A stretch of 12,685 nucleotides of DNA, taken from contig PLKY01000183.1 in NCBI GenBank assembly GCA_003140785.1, forward strand, positions 35,649-48,333. The letters are read 5' to 3'. This document shows, one piece after another, positions 6,463-12,685 of this stretch (positions within the stretch are counted from its first letter, which is position 1; every line of letters begins with the position of its first letter). This stretch comes from Acidobacteriaceae bacterium (GTDB taxonomy: Bacteria; Acidobacteriota; Terriglobia; Terriglobales; Acidobacteriaceae). Position numbers and translations under genes: made by a program. The notes beneath the pieces are model-generated. The model saw only the letters and a list, made by a program, of their open reading frames with translations, had not been told where the DNA came from and did no database searches.

Positions 6463-6489
6463 GCTAACTCGCTGACCGGCTAACTCGCT
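6463..6489 (+). repeat. Two-copy 11-nt direct repeat, 16-nt period
   Basis: GCTAACTCGCT occurs at 6463-6473 and again at 6479-6489 in the leader of the DinB-like gene, ending 17 nt before its ribosome site. Exact repeats of this size could be a slippage product. Confidence 0.75.
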
Positions 6490-6518
6490 ATCACTCAAAT
6501 CAAATCAGGAGGCCTCGC

Positions 6519-6998
6519 ATGTCCGAACTCAACCCATACGCCAAATTCCTCGACGGACGCTCTCTCGACACGATCCTCGCCTCGACCCCGTCCGCAATCG
6601 CAACCCTGATCGAAACCATAGGCCCCCAAAAATCCACCACCCCACCCGCCCCCGGCAAATGGAGCGCCGCCGAAATCGTCTGCCACCTCGCCGATTGCGA
6701 ACTCACCTTCGGCTTCCGCCTCCGCCAAACGCTGGCCGAGGACAACCACGTCATCCAACCCTTCGATCAGGAAAAATGGGCCGCAACCTATCCGGGCATC
6801 GCAGCCGCGCAAGCCCTCGCCGTCTTCTCCGCCGTGCGCGACTGGAATCTGAAGCTGATCGCCAAAACATTGCCCACAGCAGCTGACCGCAAGGTCACAC
6901 ACCCCGAGCGCGGCGCCATGACCTTCAAGACCATCGTAGAAACCATGGCCGGCCACGACTTGAACCACCTGAGTCAGTTGCAGCGCATTGCCCATTAA
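6519..6998 (+). CDS. DinB-family (four-helix bundle) protein
   Basis: A 159-residue protein of the DinB/YfiT-like metal-binding four-helix superfamily, whose members include thiol-dependent transferases and many uncharacterised enzymes. The family pattern is visible: PGKWSAAEIVCHLADCE with H56, then the C-terminal METMAGHDLNHLSQLQRI with H146 and H150, giving the usual three-histidine metal site. AGGAGG at 6507-6512 is six nucleotides from the ATG and fixes the start. The gene stands alone between an esterase and the acyltransferase remnant, so context suggests no substrate. Family assignment is secure; the reaction is unknown. Confidence 0.88.
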   Translation: MSELNPYAKFLDGRSLDTILASTPSAIATLIETIGPQKSTTPPAPGKWSAAEIVCHLADCELTFGFRLRQTLAEDNHVIQPFDQEKWAATYPGIAAAQALAVFSAVRDWNLKLIAKTLPTAADRKVTHPERGAMTFKTIVETMAGHDLNHLSQLQRIAH

Positions 6999-7148
6999 GC
7001 AGGCGAGAACAGATCCGATTGCCCCCGTAAGTAGGTCGGTTCCAACACCAACATCACCCCATTGCTTCTTTCTTGCGCAAAGTCAGATTGTGTCAAAATG
7101 AGTTGGTCCCGCAATCGGTGATTGTGCAGCGCCGACCCTTCGCCCCTT

Positions 7149-7361
7149 CTGCAACTCGCAGTTTTTGCTGGAGCATCTTCTTTCGGTTTCATTCGAGCAT
7201 TCGATCTAAGCTCACCCTCCGGCGACTGGACCCTGTCGCTACTCGAAGCTGTCGCGCTCGTGACCTTCGCCAACATCACCCACCGATTTGTCGAACGCCC
7301 GGGCATCGATCTCGGACGAAGGCTTCCAAATCGCGCTCGCATGTCCAGCCCTCAATCGTAA
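7149..7361 (+). pseudogene. 3' remnant of an acyltransferase-3 gene (array copy A)
   Basis: This stretch translates to the last ~70 residues of the acyltransferase encoded just downstream. LAVFAGASSF..IRAFDLSSPSGDW aligns with LAVFVANRSIRALDLQSPLGHF, and LSLLEAVALVTF..THRFVERPGIDLGRRL aligns with VSLLEAIALVALSTLTHRWIERPGIDLGRRL. The conserved N-terminal and central parts are missing and I found no trace of them upstream; sequence back to the DinB stop does not align. An open frame exists from 7122, but its first ~9 codons do not match the family. Best read as the leftover of a deleted tandem copy. Confidence 0.8.
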
Positions 7362-7420
7362 AACACCTTTCCTCCGACCCAGTCGATGGTTCCCAAGCAA
7401 ACCTCATGCATGTTTGCACT

Positions 7421-7472
7421 GCTACGAAAGTGTTATGCCGCAGTTGGCGAAAAAACTCTCGGCGCTTCTAAA
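7421..7472 (+). repeat. Spacer repeat after acyltransferase copy A
   Basis: A 52-nt block starting GCTACGAAAGTG and ending TTCTAAA. It aligns without gaps, by my count 35 of 52 positions, to 8917-8968, which lies at the equivalent place after the intact copy. It shows that the duplicated unit includes the downstream spacer. Confidence 0.65.
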
Positions 7473-7530
7473 CTGTAGTCACGATTCCGAACCGCATATT
7501 CAAAGACGATGATCGCAATTTGTTTCACAA

Positions 7531-7560
7531 TAGACACAGTTGAAAAGATTCATCTATAAA
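7531..7560 (+). promoter_or_regulatory. Candidate sigma-70 promoter for the intact acyltransferase
   Basis: TAGACA (7531-7536; 5/6 match to TTGACA), 18-nt spacer, TATAAA (7555-7560; 5/6 match to TATAAT). It is the best housekeeping-type promoter seen in the window, leaving a leader of roughly 90 nt before the TTG start. Found by eye. Confidence 0.45.
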
Positions 7561-7649
7561 TAAAGCTCGGGAACTCCTCCATCATTCGGGAGCCGCGAGT
7601 CAAGATCCCCACGACCTTTAGCGAATACAGCAGAGATATCTACGTTCCG

Positions 7650-7654
7650 AGGAG
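7650..7654 (+). promoter_or_regulatory. Ribosome binding site deciding a TTG start
   Basis: AGGAG, five nucleotides before TTG 7660. The decayed paralogue keeps the same AGGAG-N5-TTGCTC arrangement at 9097-9109. The alternative GTG at 7654 would overlap this site. Confidence 0.7.
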
Positions 7655-7659
7655 TGCAT

Positions 7660-8862
7660 TTGCTCGATTATTACTCCATCTGGCCTTTCTTTATTGAACT
7701 TGGAGTGGTACTCGCAATTGCTGCGACACCGCTGTTTCGCGCTGCCGATTCTCCGCCAATTCCTGCCAGTGGCCGCATTGAGAATTTCGATGGATTGCGC
7801 GGGTTTCTTGCACTAAGCGTATTTTTCCACCACACTGCGGTTTACCATCAATATCTGCGCTATCGAATATGGGAATTTCCGCCCTCCCGGTTCTACGCGC
7901 TTTTGGGACCAGCGGGTGTTGCCATGTTCTTCATGATCACCGGCTACCTCTTTTACTCCCAGGTACTGAAAGCAAACGGCAGGCCAGACTGGAGGAAAAT
8001 CTACGTCGGACGGATCTTTCGCATCCTCCCGCTTTACTGGTTCGCCGTCGGGCTCGTTCTAATGGGTGTGGGGATTCATACTTACTGGCACCTTAATGTT
8101 CCGCGGCGTATGTTGTTGTTGCAGATCGCCCGGTGGGGGGCTGGCGGCGTGTTCGAAGAAAGTTGGATCAATAACTATGTCAATACGTCTAGGATCACTT
8201 TATTTGTTACATGGACGCTTCGCTATGAATGGTCCTTTTATTTGAGCCTTCTCGCGCTTGCAATTCCGGCGCGCTGGCGTTGGCCCGGACTCCTTATGCC
8301 CCCCGCCCTCCTCATTTCCGTGATCGGGTACCAGTTACTTGCCACCCAGACCGAGAGACCCTGGATCTGCGTCGCCTTGTTTCTTGTTGGAATGACCACA
8401 GCTGCCCTTAAAGCTGCGAAACCGCAGCTTCGGCTTCGGCGGAATTTGGCATCCTCAGGTGTCATCCTGCTGCTGGTCCTCGCCTTTTTGGTCTTTACAG
8501 ACCTCTACAAGCCCCCCCCAGTTTTGGTCCTCGGAGCTGCCTTTTTTCTCATCGGCTTCGGCGCAGATCTCTTCGGTCTCCTCACAAGCTTTCCCGCCAG
8601 GCGCCTCGGGAACATCAGCTACGGAATCTATCTTCTCCAGGGGCCAGTCCTCGCCGTCTTCGTCGCAAACCGATCCATTCGCGCGCTCGATCTTCAGTCG
8701 CCGTTAGGCCATTTTCTTGTGTCGCTCTTGGAAGCCATCGCGCTGGTGGCACTGTCAACCCTCACCCATAGGTGGATCGAAAGACCAGGAATCGACCTTG
8801 GGCGCCGGCTTCTTTCCACACGGAATATGAAGCACCATCGAGAATCAATGACGCCCGCTTAG
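7660..8862 (+). CDS. Acyltransferase 3 family membrane protein (OafA/YrhL-like), intact array copy B
   Basis: A 400-residue polytopic membrane O-acyltransferase of PF01757. Family members move acetyl or other acyl groups onto cell-surface sugars, peptidoglycan, lipids or small molecules; the acceptor here is unknown. Seen: first hydrophobic segment at 8-25; the signature FDGLRGFLALSVFFHHTA at 43-60 with the His pair at 57-58; MFFMITGYLFYS at 89-100; GRIFRILPLYWF at 117-128; and near the C-terminus GNISYGIYLLQGPVLAVF, then THRWIERPGIDLGRRL. The TTG start is chosen because AGGAG lies five nucleotides upstream and the same arrangement precedes the decayed paralogue; GTG 7654 would add two residues. 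It is the only complete member of a three-copy tandem array. Copy number suggests surface variation or redundancy, but that is inference. Confidence 0.9.
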   Translation: MLDYYSIWPFFIELGVVLAIAATPLFRAADSPPIPASGRIENFDGLRGFLALSVFFHHTAVYHQYLRYRIWEFPPSRFYALLGPAGVAMFFMITGYLFYSQVLKANGRPDWRKIYVGRIFRILPLYWFAVGLVLMGVGIHTYWHLNVPRRMLLLQIARWGAGGVFEESWINNYVNTSRITLFVTWTLRYEWSFYLSLLALAIPARWRWPGLLMPPALLISVIGYQLLATQTERPWICVALFLVGMTTAALKAAKPQLRLRRNLASSGVILLLVLAFLVFTDLYKPPPVLVLGAAFFLIGFGADLFGLLTSFPARRLGNISYGIYLLQGPVLAVFVANRSIRALDLQSPLGHFLVSLLEAIALVALSTLTHRWIERPGIDLGRRLLSTRNMKHHRESMTPA

Positions 8863-8916
8863 ACGACTGTTTCCGTTTTTTTCATTTTCCAATTGGACCT
8901 TGGTGCATTTCTATCT

Positions 8917-8968
8917 GCTACGAAAGTGGTAGACCTTCGCTGGCGAAGGAAATACGCGGCATTCTAAA
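8917..8968 (+). repeat. Spacer repeat after acyltransferase copy B
   Basis: Counterpart of 7421-7472. It contains a local palindrome CCTTCGCTGGCGAAGG that the other copy lacks. No equivalent was seen after copy C, which fits copy C having lost its downstream boundary or being the original last member. Confidence 0.65.
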
Positions 8969-8971
8969 ATA

Positions 8972-8990
8972 GTGTTGCGAGTGGCAACAC
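8972..8990 (+). terminator. Hairpin after the intact acyltransferase
   Basis: GTGTTGC (8972-8978), loop GAGTG, GCAACAC (8984-8990): a perfect 7-bp stem 110 nt after the stop. There is no T tract, so an intrinsic terminator is doubtful; it may be a transcript-end or regulatory hairpin for copy C. Confidence 0.25.
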
Positions 8991-9096
8991 GTTATCAGAG
9001 GCGATCCCTTTCATCTGCGGCACAATGGATCGGCGATCCTGATATCCAGCTGTTTCCCGGCGCGCTATTTCCATCGGATCGAGTGCACAGAGATAT

Positions 9097-9101
9097 AGGA
9101 G
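9097..9101 (+). promoter_or_regulatory. Ribosome binding site of the decayed acyltransferase copy
   Basis: AGGAG, five nucleotides before TTG 9107. Spacing and start codon are the same as in the intact copy, so the translation start survives although the reading frame does not. Confidence 0.6.
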
Positions 9102-9106
9102 ACCCC

Positions 9107-10262
9107 TTGCTCAACTATTATTCGGCTTGGCCCTTCTTTCTCGAAGCCGGATTGCTCTTCGCCCTTGTGTCGACGCCTCTGTTTCGCACTGCCGATTCAC
9201 CCCCGATTGCCGAAAAAAGTCGCATTGAAGAATTCGACGGCCTGCGCGGGTTCCTTGCGCTCAGTATCTTCTTCCACCACACCGCGTGTATCAGCAGTAT
9301 CTGCGTTATGGAATGTGGGAGTTTCCGCCTTCGCACTTTTACTTTTACATCGGCCAGTTCAGTCTGGCTATGTTCTTCATGATGACTGGCTATCTCTTCT
9401 ATGCCTATATCCTGAAGAAAAAGGGTCGCCCCAGTTGGAGCAAGATCTACTGGGGTCGGATTTTTCGCCTTGTCCCCGTGTATTGGCTGCTGGTCGTGAT
9501 CGTGTTGTTTGGCGTGGGACTCCAAACAGGCTGGCATAGGAATGTTGGTCGGTTCGTACTTGCGAAGCAGATCGCGCGATGGGCTGCAGGTGGGCTGTTC
9601 CTCGAAGTTCCAATTAATGGGCTTTGGGCCACGTCACGCATGACGATGAGCGTCACCTAGCGCTTCAAATCGAATGGGTTTTCTGTCTGAGTCTCCTCGT
9701 CCTGGCCATTCCGGCTCGCTGGCGGTGGAGCGGGCTCCTGGTCCCTCCGGGATTGCTTGGTTTGGTCATCCTCCACGAGGCGCTGGCCCCGCGACCCACG
9801 AGGCTATGGCTTTGTGCGGCCATGCTTCTCGCCGGAATGTCGATTGCAGGGTTTCGCACGCTTGTTCCAAACCTCAGGCTGACGAGGTGGCAAGCTTCTC
9901 TTGGAACCGCGTTTCTGCTCCTCGTCCTGGGAGCGGACCCATTTGGTCTCTTCTCAAGCGGGCCCGCTCGGCGACTCGGAAACATCAGCTACGGAATCTA
10001 TCTTCTCCAGGGCCCAGTTTTTGCAGTCGCATTTGCCAACCATCGTATTCGCGGAATCGAGTTAGGGTCGCCGCTGGGTCATTTCGCGGTTTCTACTGCG
10101 GGCGCGATCATGCTCGTGATCCTCGCAACCTTCGCTCATCGTGTCATCGAAAAGCCTGGTGTCGAGTTTGGGCGACAGCTCCTGCTGAGAGAATCTGCTA
10201 TCAAGGATAGCGTGCCCTTTGGCGTGCGCCCAACATTGGCCAGCACTGCAGCAGGCGATTAA
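9107..10262 (+). pseudogene. Frameshifted acyltransferase 3 gene (array copy C)
   Basis: This aligns along its length with the intact copy but in three frames. Segment 1 (from TTG 9107) starts LLNYYSAWPFFLEAG and ends after FDGLRGFLALSIFFHHTA. One G appears to be missing at about 9286, and the match resumes in the next frame with VYQQYLRYGMWEFPPSHFY. That frame hits TAG 9658-9660 where the intact copy reads FVTWTLRYEWSF; after another net one-base loss the match resumes with IEWVFCLSLLVLAIPARWRW and continues to TAA 10260-10262. In addition about 26 codons, a membrane segment between LLLVL and GADxFGL, are gone in frame. A product would be truncated near residue 60-90. The lesions could partly be assembly errors, but the in-frame loss is not explained that way. 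Confidence 0.85.
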
Positions 10263-10307
10263 TCCATTGGCCTACTGGGCCAGCGACCGGCCACGCGGGT
10301 GCCAGCC

Positions 10308-10982
10308 TCAGACGCCCTTCGATAATTCCTCGCAGCTCTCACTCTCGCCTTGTGCGTGTACATTCCGGCCGCCCAACATCGCCGTCAAAATCACCTGCGC
10401 CGTCGCCTCTTCATCTTCCAGCGAAGAAATCATCATGTCGTACAAATGAGGATTGTTCCACGCCTTCCCAAAAGTCTGCTGCAAATAGCGCGCCCGCTCC
10501 CCATCCACAGCGTGAATGCGCTCCTCGATATTTACACCCGACCCAAGCCTGCTGCGCAGCCGGCAGACGCGATCGCAGAACGGCGCATACACGAAGACGT
10601 GAAACGTATCCTTCTTCTGTTGCAGAATGCACTGCGCGCCGCGGCCAACAATCACGCAATCCCCGTCATCGTGTGCCTGCTCCACAATTTTGCGCGTCAT
10701 CTCCTTCATCACATCGGGATCGAAGCAGCTCTCTTCCTCCGGTGCAACACCAGCCGCCAGCGCTGCTCCGCGCATGGCCCGTCGGTTCATCCGGCCCATC
10801 CATGATTCCGCGCGCTCGTCGAATCGCGTCACAACCTGCGGATCCACATGCGCGGAGCAAGCAATCGCCTCAATCAATTCGCGGTCGATCAGTTTCCACC
10901 CAAGCCGTTCCGCAACAATGTTCGCGATCCTTCCGCCGCCGCTTCCAAATTCCCTTGAAACCGTCAAAACCCTGTAGTCCAC
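10308..10982 (-). CDS. Cytidylate kinase-like family protein
   Basis: A 224-residue P-loop protein of the cytidylate-kinase-like family (PF13189), distinct from the true Cmk that phosphorylates CMP; its natural substrate is not established. The P-loop is SREFGSGGGRIA at residues 9-20. Further landmarks are CVIVGRGAQCIL at 109-120, which looks like the family's inner strand and turn, an Arg-rich region DRVCRLRSRLG at 137-147, and ARYLQQTFGKAWNNPHLYDMMIS at 164-186. GTG 10982 is chosen over TTG 11012 because GGAGG (10988-10992) is five nucleotides upstream of it, and because a possible -10 box lies at 11013-11018. It is convergent with the broken acyltransferase and divergent from the ATP-grasp gene. 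Confidence 0.85.
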   Translation of the reverse strand: MDYRVLTVSREFGSGGGRIANIVAERLGWKLIDRELIEAIACSAHVDPQVVTRFDERAESWMGRMNRRAMRGAALAAGVAPEEESCFDPDVMKEMTRKIVEQAHDDGDCVIVGRGAQCILQQKKDTFHVFVYAPFCDRVCRLRSRLGSGVNIEERIHAVDGERARYLQQTFGKAWNNPHLYDMMISSLEDEEATAQVILTAMLGGRNVHAQGESESCEELSKGV

Positions 10983-10987
10983 AGTCT

Positions 10988-10992
10988 CCTCC
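10988..10992 (-). promoter_or_regulatory. Ribosome binding site fixing a GTG start
   Basis: GGAGG on the minus strand, five nucleotides before GTG 10982. The upstream alternative TTG 11012 has no comparable site. Confidence 0.65.
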
Positions 10993-11012
10993 GTCCTGCC
11001 GACGGTCAACAA

Positions 11013-11018
11013 TTTATA
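11013..11018 (-). promoter_or_regulatory. Possible -10 box of the cytidylate-kinase-like gene
   Basis: TATAAA on the minus strand, about 30 nt before GTG 10982. No convincing -35 was found. The rest of the divergent interval up to 11303, about 285 nt, shows no gene or clear promoter for the ATP-grasp gene. Confidence 0.25.
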
Positions 11019-11291
11019 CCTTCCGGAGACGGCCTACAGTGCTGTGCGACACATCGTTTTTTCCGCCGGCAATGTCGCGGACCCAATAATCAACTCACTT
11101 GTTTGCAGGTGTTTACAGGGGCAAAATTCAAACGCGGGTCTTTGGCTCGTAGGCAACGATCGCTTTCCACAAGAACTCCACAACGCGGCCCATCCCCGGG
11201 CGACCTTCCCTTACACTGTTCACAGAATTGGAGGGATGATTCCGATCCCGCTCCGGTAGAGTCACCGCTCATTTCACCGCGCGATTGTTTT

Positions 11292-11297
11292 GGGAGG
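11292..11297 (+). promoter_or_regulatory. Ribosome binding site fixing a TTG start
   Basis: GGGAGG, six nucleotides before TTG 11304. The frame is open back to 11103, but the upstream 67 codons are Arg/Pro/Ser-rich and unlike a protein domain. Confidence 0.7.
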
Positions 11298-11303
11298 CCC
11301 AAA

Positions 11304-12296
11304 TTGAAAAAAATCGGCGTTCTGTTCGGCATGGAAAACAGCTTTCCCGGCGCTCTCGTCGAGCACATCAATGCGCGCCGCATCGCCGGCATTCAAGCCG
11401 AATTCGTCCACACCGGCGCGCTGCCACTCGATCAAACCCCTCGTTACGCCGTCATCGTCGACCGCATCTCCCACGACATCCCCTTCTATCGCGCCTATCT
11501 CAAGCACGCTGCTCTGAATGGAACGGTCATCATCAACAATCCCTTCTGGTGGTCGGCGGACGATAAATTCTTCAACTACAGTCTTGCGGCCAAGCTCGGC
11601 GTGGCCGTCCCCGCTACCGTGATCCTGCCCCACAAGCAGCTCCCCGAGGGCACTACGGACCGATCGATGCGTAACCTCGAGTATCCGCTCGATTGGGACA
11701 GCGTGTTTGCCTACGTCGGCGAACATGGGTTTCTCAAGCCAATTGATGGCGGAGGCTGGCGAGACGTCTACCACGTCCACAATCGTGCCGAGTTCTTCAA
11801 AGCCTACGACCAGTCCCGCGACCTCTGCATGATCTATCAGAAGGCGGTCGAATTCAAGGAGTACTTTCGCTGCTACGTTGTGGGCCAGAAGAAGGTTCAC
11901 ATCATGACCTACGACCCACGCAAGCCGCACGCCGAGCGCTACGGGCAAGACCCGCCAGCCTATGACAAGAAGCTGCTCAAGCGCGTTCACGAAGATGCCC
12001 TCACGCTTTGCCGCGCCCTCGGCTACGACCTCAACACCGTTGAGTTTGCGATCGAGGATGGCATTCCCTACGCCATCGACTTCATGAATCCCGCGCCCGA
12101 CGCCGGCCTCGAGTCAGTCGGACAGGCAAACTTCGACTGGATCGTCCGCGAAGTCGCCGACCTGGCCATCGCCAAAGCGAAGAAGGCCCCGCATCTCCCG
12201 GAACTGCGCTGGTCCGCGTTTTTCGGCGCAGAGACGAAGCCTGTGAAAGCGAAAAAGCCGGCCAAAAAGAAACTCGCCGTCAAGAAGAAGGCGTAA
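11304..12296 (+). CDS. ATP-grasp family ligase
   Basis: A 330-residue protein with an ATP-grasp fold, the class that joins a carboxylate to an amine or thiol through an acyl phosphate. Read in order: Rossmann-like start MKKIGVLFGMENSFPGALVE; YAVIVDRISHDIPFYRAYL at 48-66; DDKFFNYSLAAKLGVAVPAT at 86-105 (glutathione-synthetase/RimK-like region); FLKPIDGGGWRDV at 143-155, the nucleotide-loop lysine and Gly-rich turn; YQKAVEFKEYFRCYVVG at 178-194; and NTVEFAIEDGIPYAIDFMNPAPD at 244-266, supplying acidic and Asn metal ligands. The last ~19 residues are Lys/Ala-rich (KAKKPAKKKLAVKKKA), resembling histone-H1-type tails. The start is TTG 11304 with GGGAGG six nucleotides upstream. A GCS2-type ligase follows after 70 nt, suggesting a shared pathway; substrates are unknown. 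Confidence 0.85.
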   Translation: MKKIGVLFGMENSFPGALVEHINARRIAGIQAEFVHTGALPLDQTPRYAVIVDRISHDIPFYRAYLKHAALNGTVIINNPFWWSADDKFFNYSLAAKLGVAVPATVILPHKQLPEGTTDRSMRNLEYPLDWDSVFAYVGEHGFLKPIDGGGWRDVYHVHNRAEFFKAYDQSRDLCMIYQKAVEFKEYFRCYVVGQKKVHIMTYDPRKPHAERYGQDPPAYDKKLLKRVHEDALTLCRALGYDLNTVEFAIEDGIPYAIDFMNPAPDAGLESVGQANFDWIVREVADLAIAKAKKAPHLPELRWSAFFGAETKPVKAKKPAKKKLAVKKKA

Positions 12297-12366
12297 CTTC
12301 AAGCCTGACTACTTGGCTGTTACCCGCACCCGCTACAATTGCGCAAAGCTGTCTCAAGGAGCCACC

Positions 12367-12685
12367 ATGCGCCCATCCTTTTCGCTCGGCATTGAAGAGG
12401 AGTACCAGACCATTGATCCGGTCACGCGCGATCTCCGCTCGCACATTGAGACGGAGATGCTCGCAGCGGGCAAAATGCGCCTGCAGGAGCGGGTCAAGGC
12501 TGAAATGCACACCTCAGTCGTCGAGGTAGGCACGCGTGTCTGCCGCAACATTGATGAAGCCCGCGAAGACATCTACGAGCTGCGCCGCGAGATGATCAAG
12601 CTTGCCAAAGAACACAATCTCGTCCTGGTTGCCGGCGCTACACATCCCTTCGCCGACTGGCGCACGCAGGAGATCTATCCCGACC
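12367..12685 (+). CDS. Carboxylate-amine ligase, GCS2/YbdK family (5' part, cut by the window end)
   Basis: The first ~106 codons of a glutamate-cysteine-ligase-type enzyme (PF04107, COG2170-like). The N-terminus FSLGIEEEYQTIDPVTRDLR carries the family hallmark G-I-E-E-E-Y. HTSVVEVGTRVCRNIDEAREDI and LVAGATHPFADW follow as in YbdK relatives. The family forms amide bonds at the gamma-carboxylate of glutamate or on related substrates using ATP; E. coli YbdK shows weak gamma-glutamylcysteine ligase activity. AAGGAG (12356-12361) is five nucleotides from the ATG. TACAAT at 12334-12339 could be a -10 of its own, but no good -35 is present. The pairing with the ATP-grasp gene suggests consecutive ligation steps. 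Confidence 0.9.
   Translation, partial: MRPSFSLGIEEEYQTIDPVTRDLRSHIETEMLAAGKMRLQERVKAEMHTSVVEVGTRVCRNIDEAREDIYELRREMIKLAKEHNLVLVAGATHPFADWRTQEIYPD

Noticed and set aside
7000..7148. Further 5' remnants of acyltransferase copy A
   Set aside because: No alignment with the intact copy was found before about 7149; I see nothing recognisable in this stretch.
9286..9660. Programmed frameshifting or a separate small membrane protein within acyltransferase copy C
   Set aside because: No slippery heptamer or downstream structure was seen at 9286, and a second frameshift plus an in-frame loss fit decay better.
11103..11303. N-terminal extension of the ATP-grasp protein
   Set aside because: The added 67 codons are low-complexity Arg/Pro/Ser with no ribosome site at their start, while TTG 11304 has GGGAGG at ideal spacing and opens directly into the fold.

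Overview
The window looks like chromosomal DNA of an acidobacterium (Terriglobia/Acidobacteriaceae type). This is inferred from the GC-rich coding style, the rpsP-khpA-rimM order, the DUF2157/GDYXXLXY pair and short palindromic repeats of a kind I associate with that group. No rRNA, tRNA, CRISPR array, transposase or phage gene was seen.

Layout. 141-1906 (+): a two-gene membrane unit, DUF2157 protein plus a GDYXXLXY-like partner, joined by an ATGA overlap. 1907-2159: a convergent gap packed with repeats. 2160-3500 (-): rpsP, khpA and rimM, the front of the usual ribosomal-protein/tRNA-methyltransferase operon, but with no trmD or rplS behind it. 3734-5463 (-): an HNH nuclease-like protein downstream of an IroE/Fes-type esterase; the 5' end of the esterase reading frame runs through a repeat. 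5659-6998 (+): a second, unrelated esterase-family hydrolase and a DinB-family protein. 7149-10262 (+): three tandem relatives of one acyltransferase-3 gene: a 3' stub, an intact copy, and a copy broken by two frameshifts and a 78-nt loss. 10308-10982 (-): a cytidylate-kinase-like protein. 11304-12685 (+): an ATP-grasp ligase followed by the start of a GCS2/YbdK-type carboxylate-amine ligase, cut by the window end.

How they work together. Only three groups can be read as functional units: the DUF2157/GDYXXLXY membrane pair, the translation operon, and the ATP-grasp/GCS2 pair, which probably builds a small peptide-like or gamma-glutamyl compound of unknown identity. The acyltransferase array is a duplicating and decaying family.

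Most notable: (i) three interspersed palindromes share the same outer arms but carry two unrelated stem sequences, each self-complementary; (ii) the acyltransferase array, with a conserved AGGAG-N5-TTG start; (iii) the ATP-grasp/GCS2 pair with a lysine-rich tail. Several starts were moved from the longest reading on the basis of Shine-Dalgarno spacing. All family assignments come from reading motifs by eye; no database search was run.
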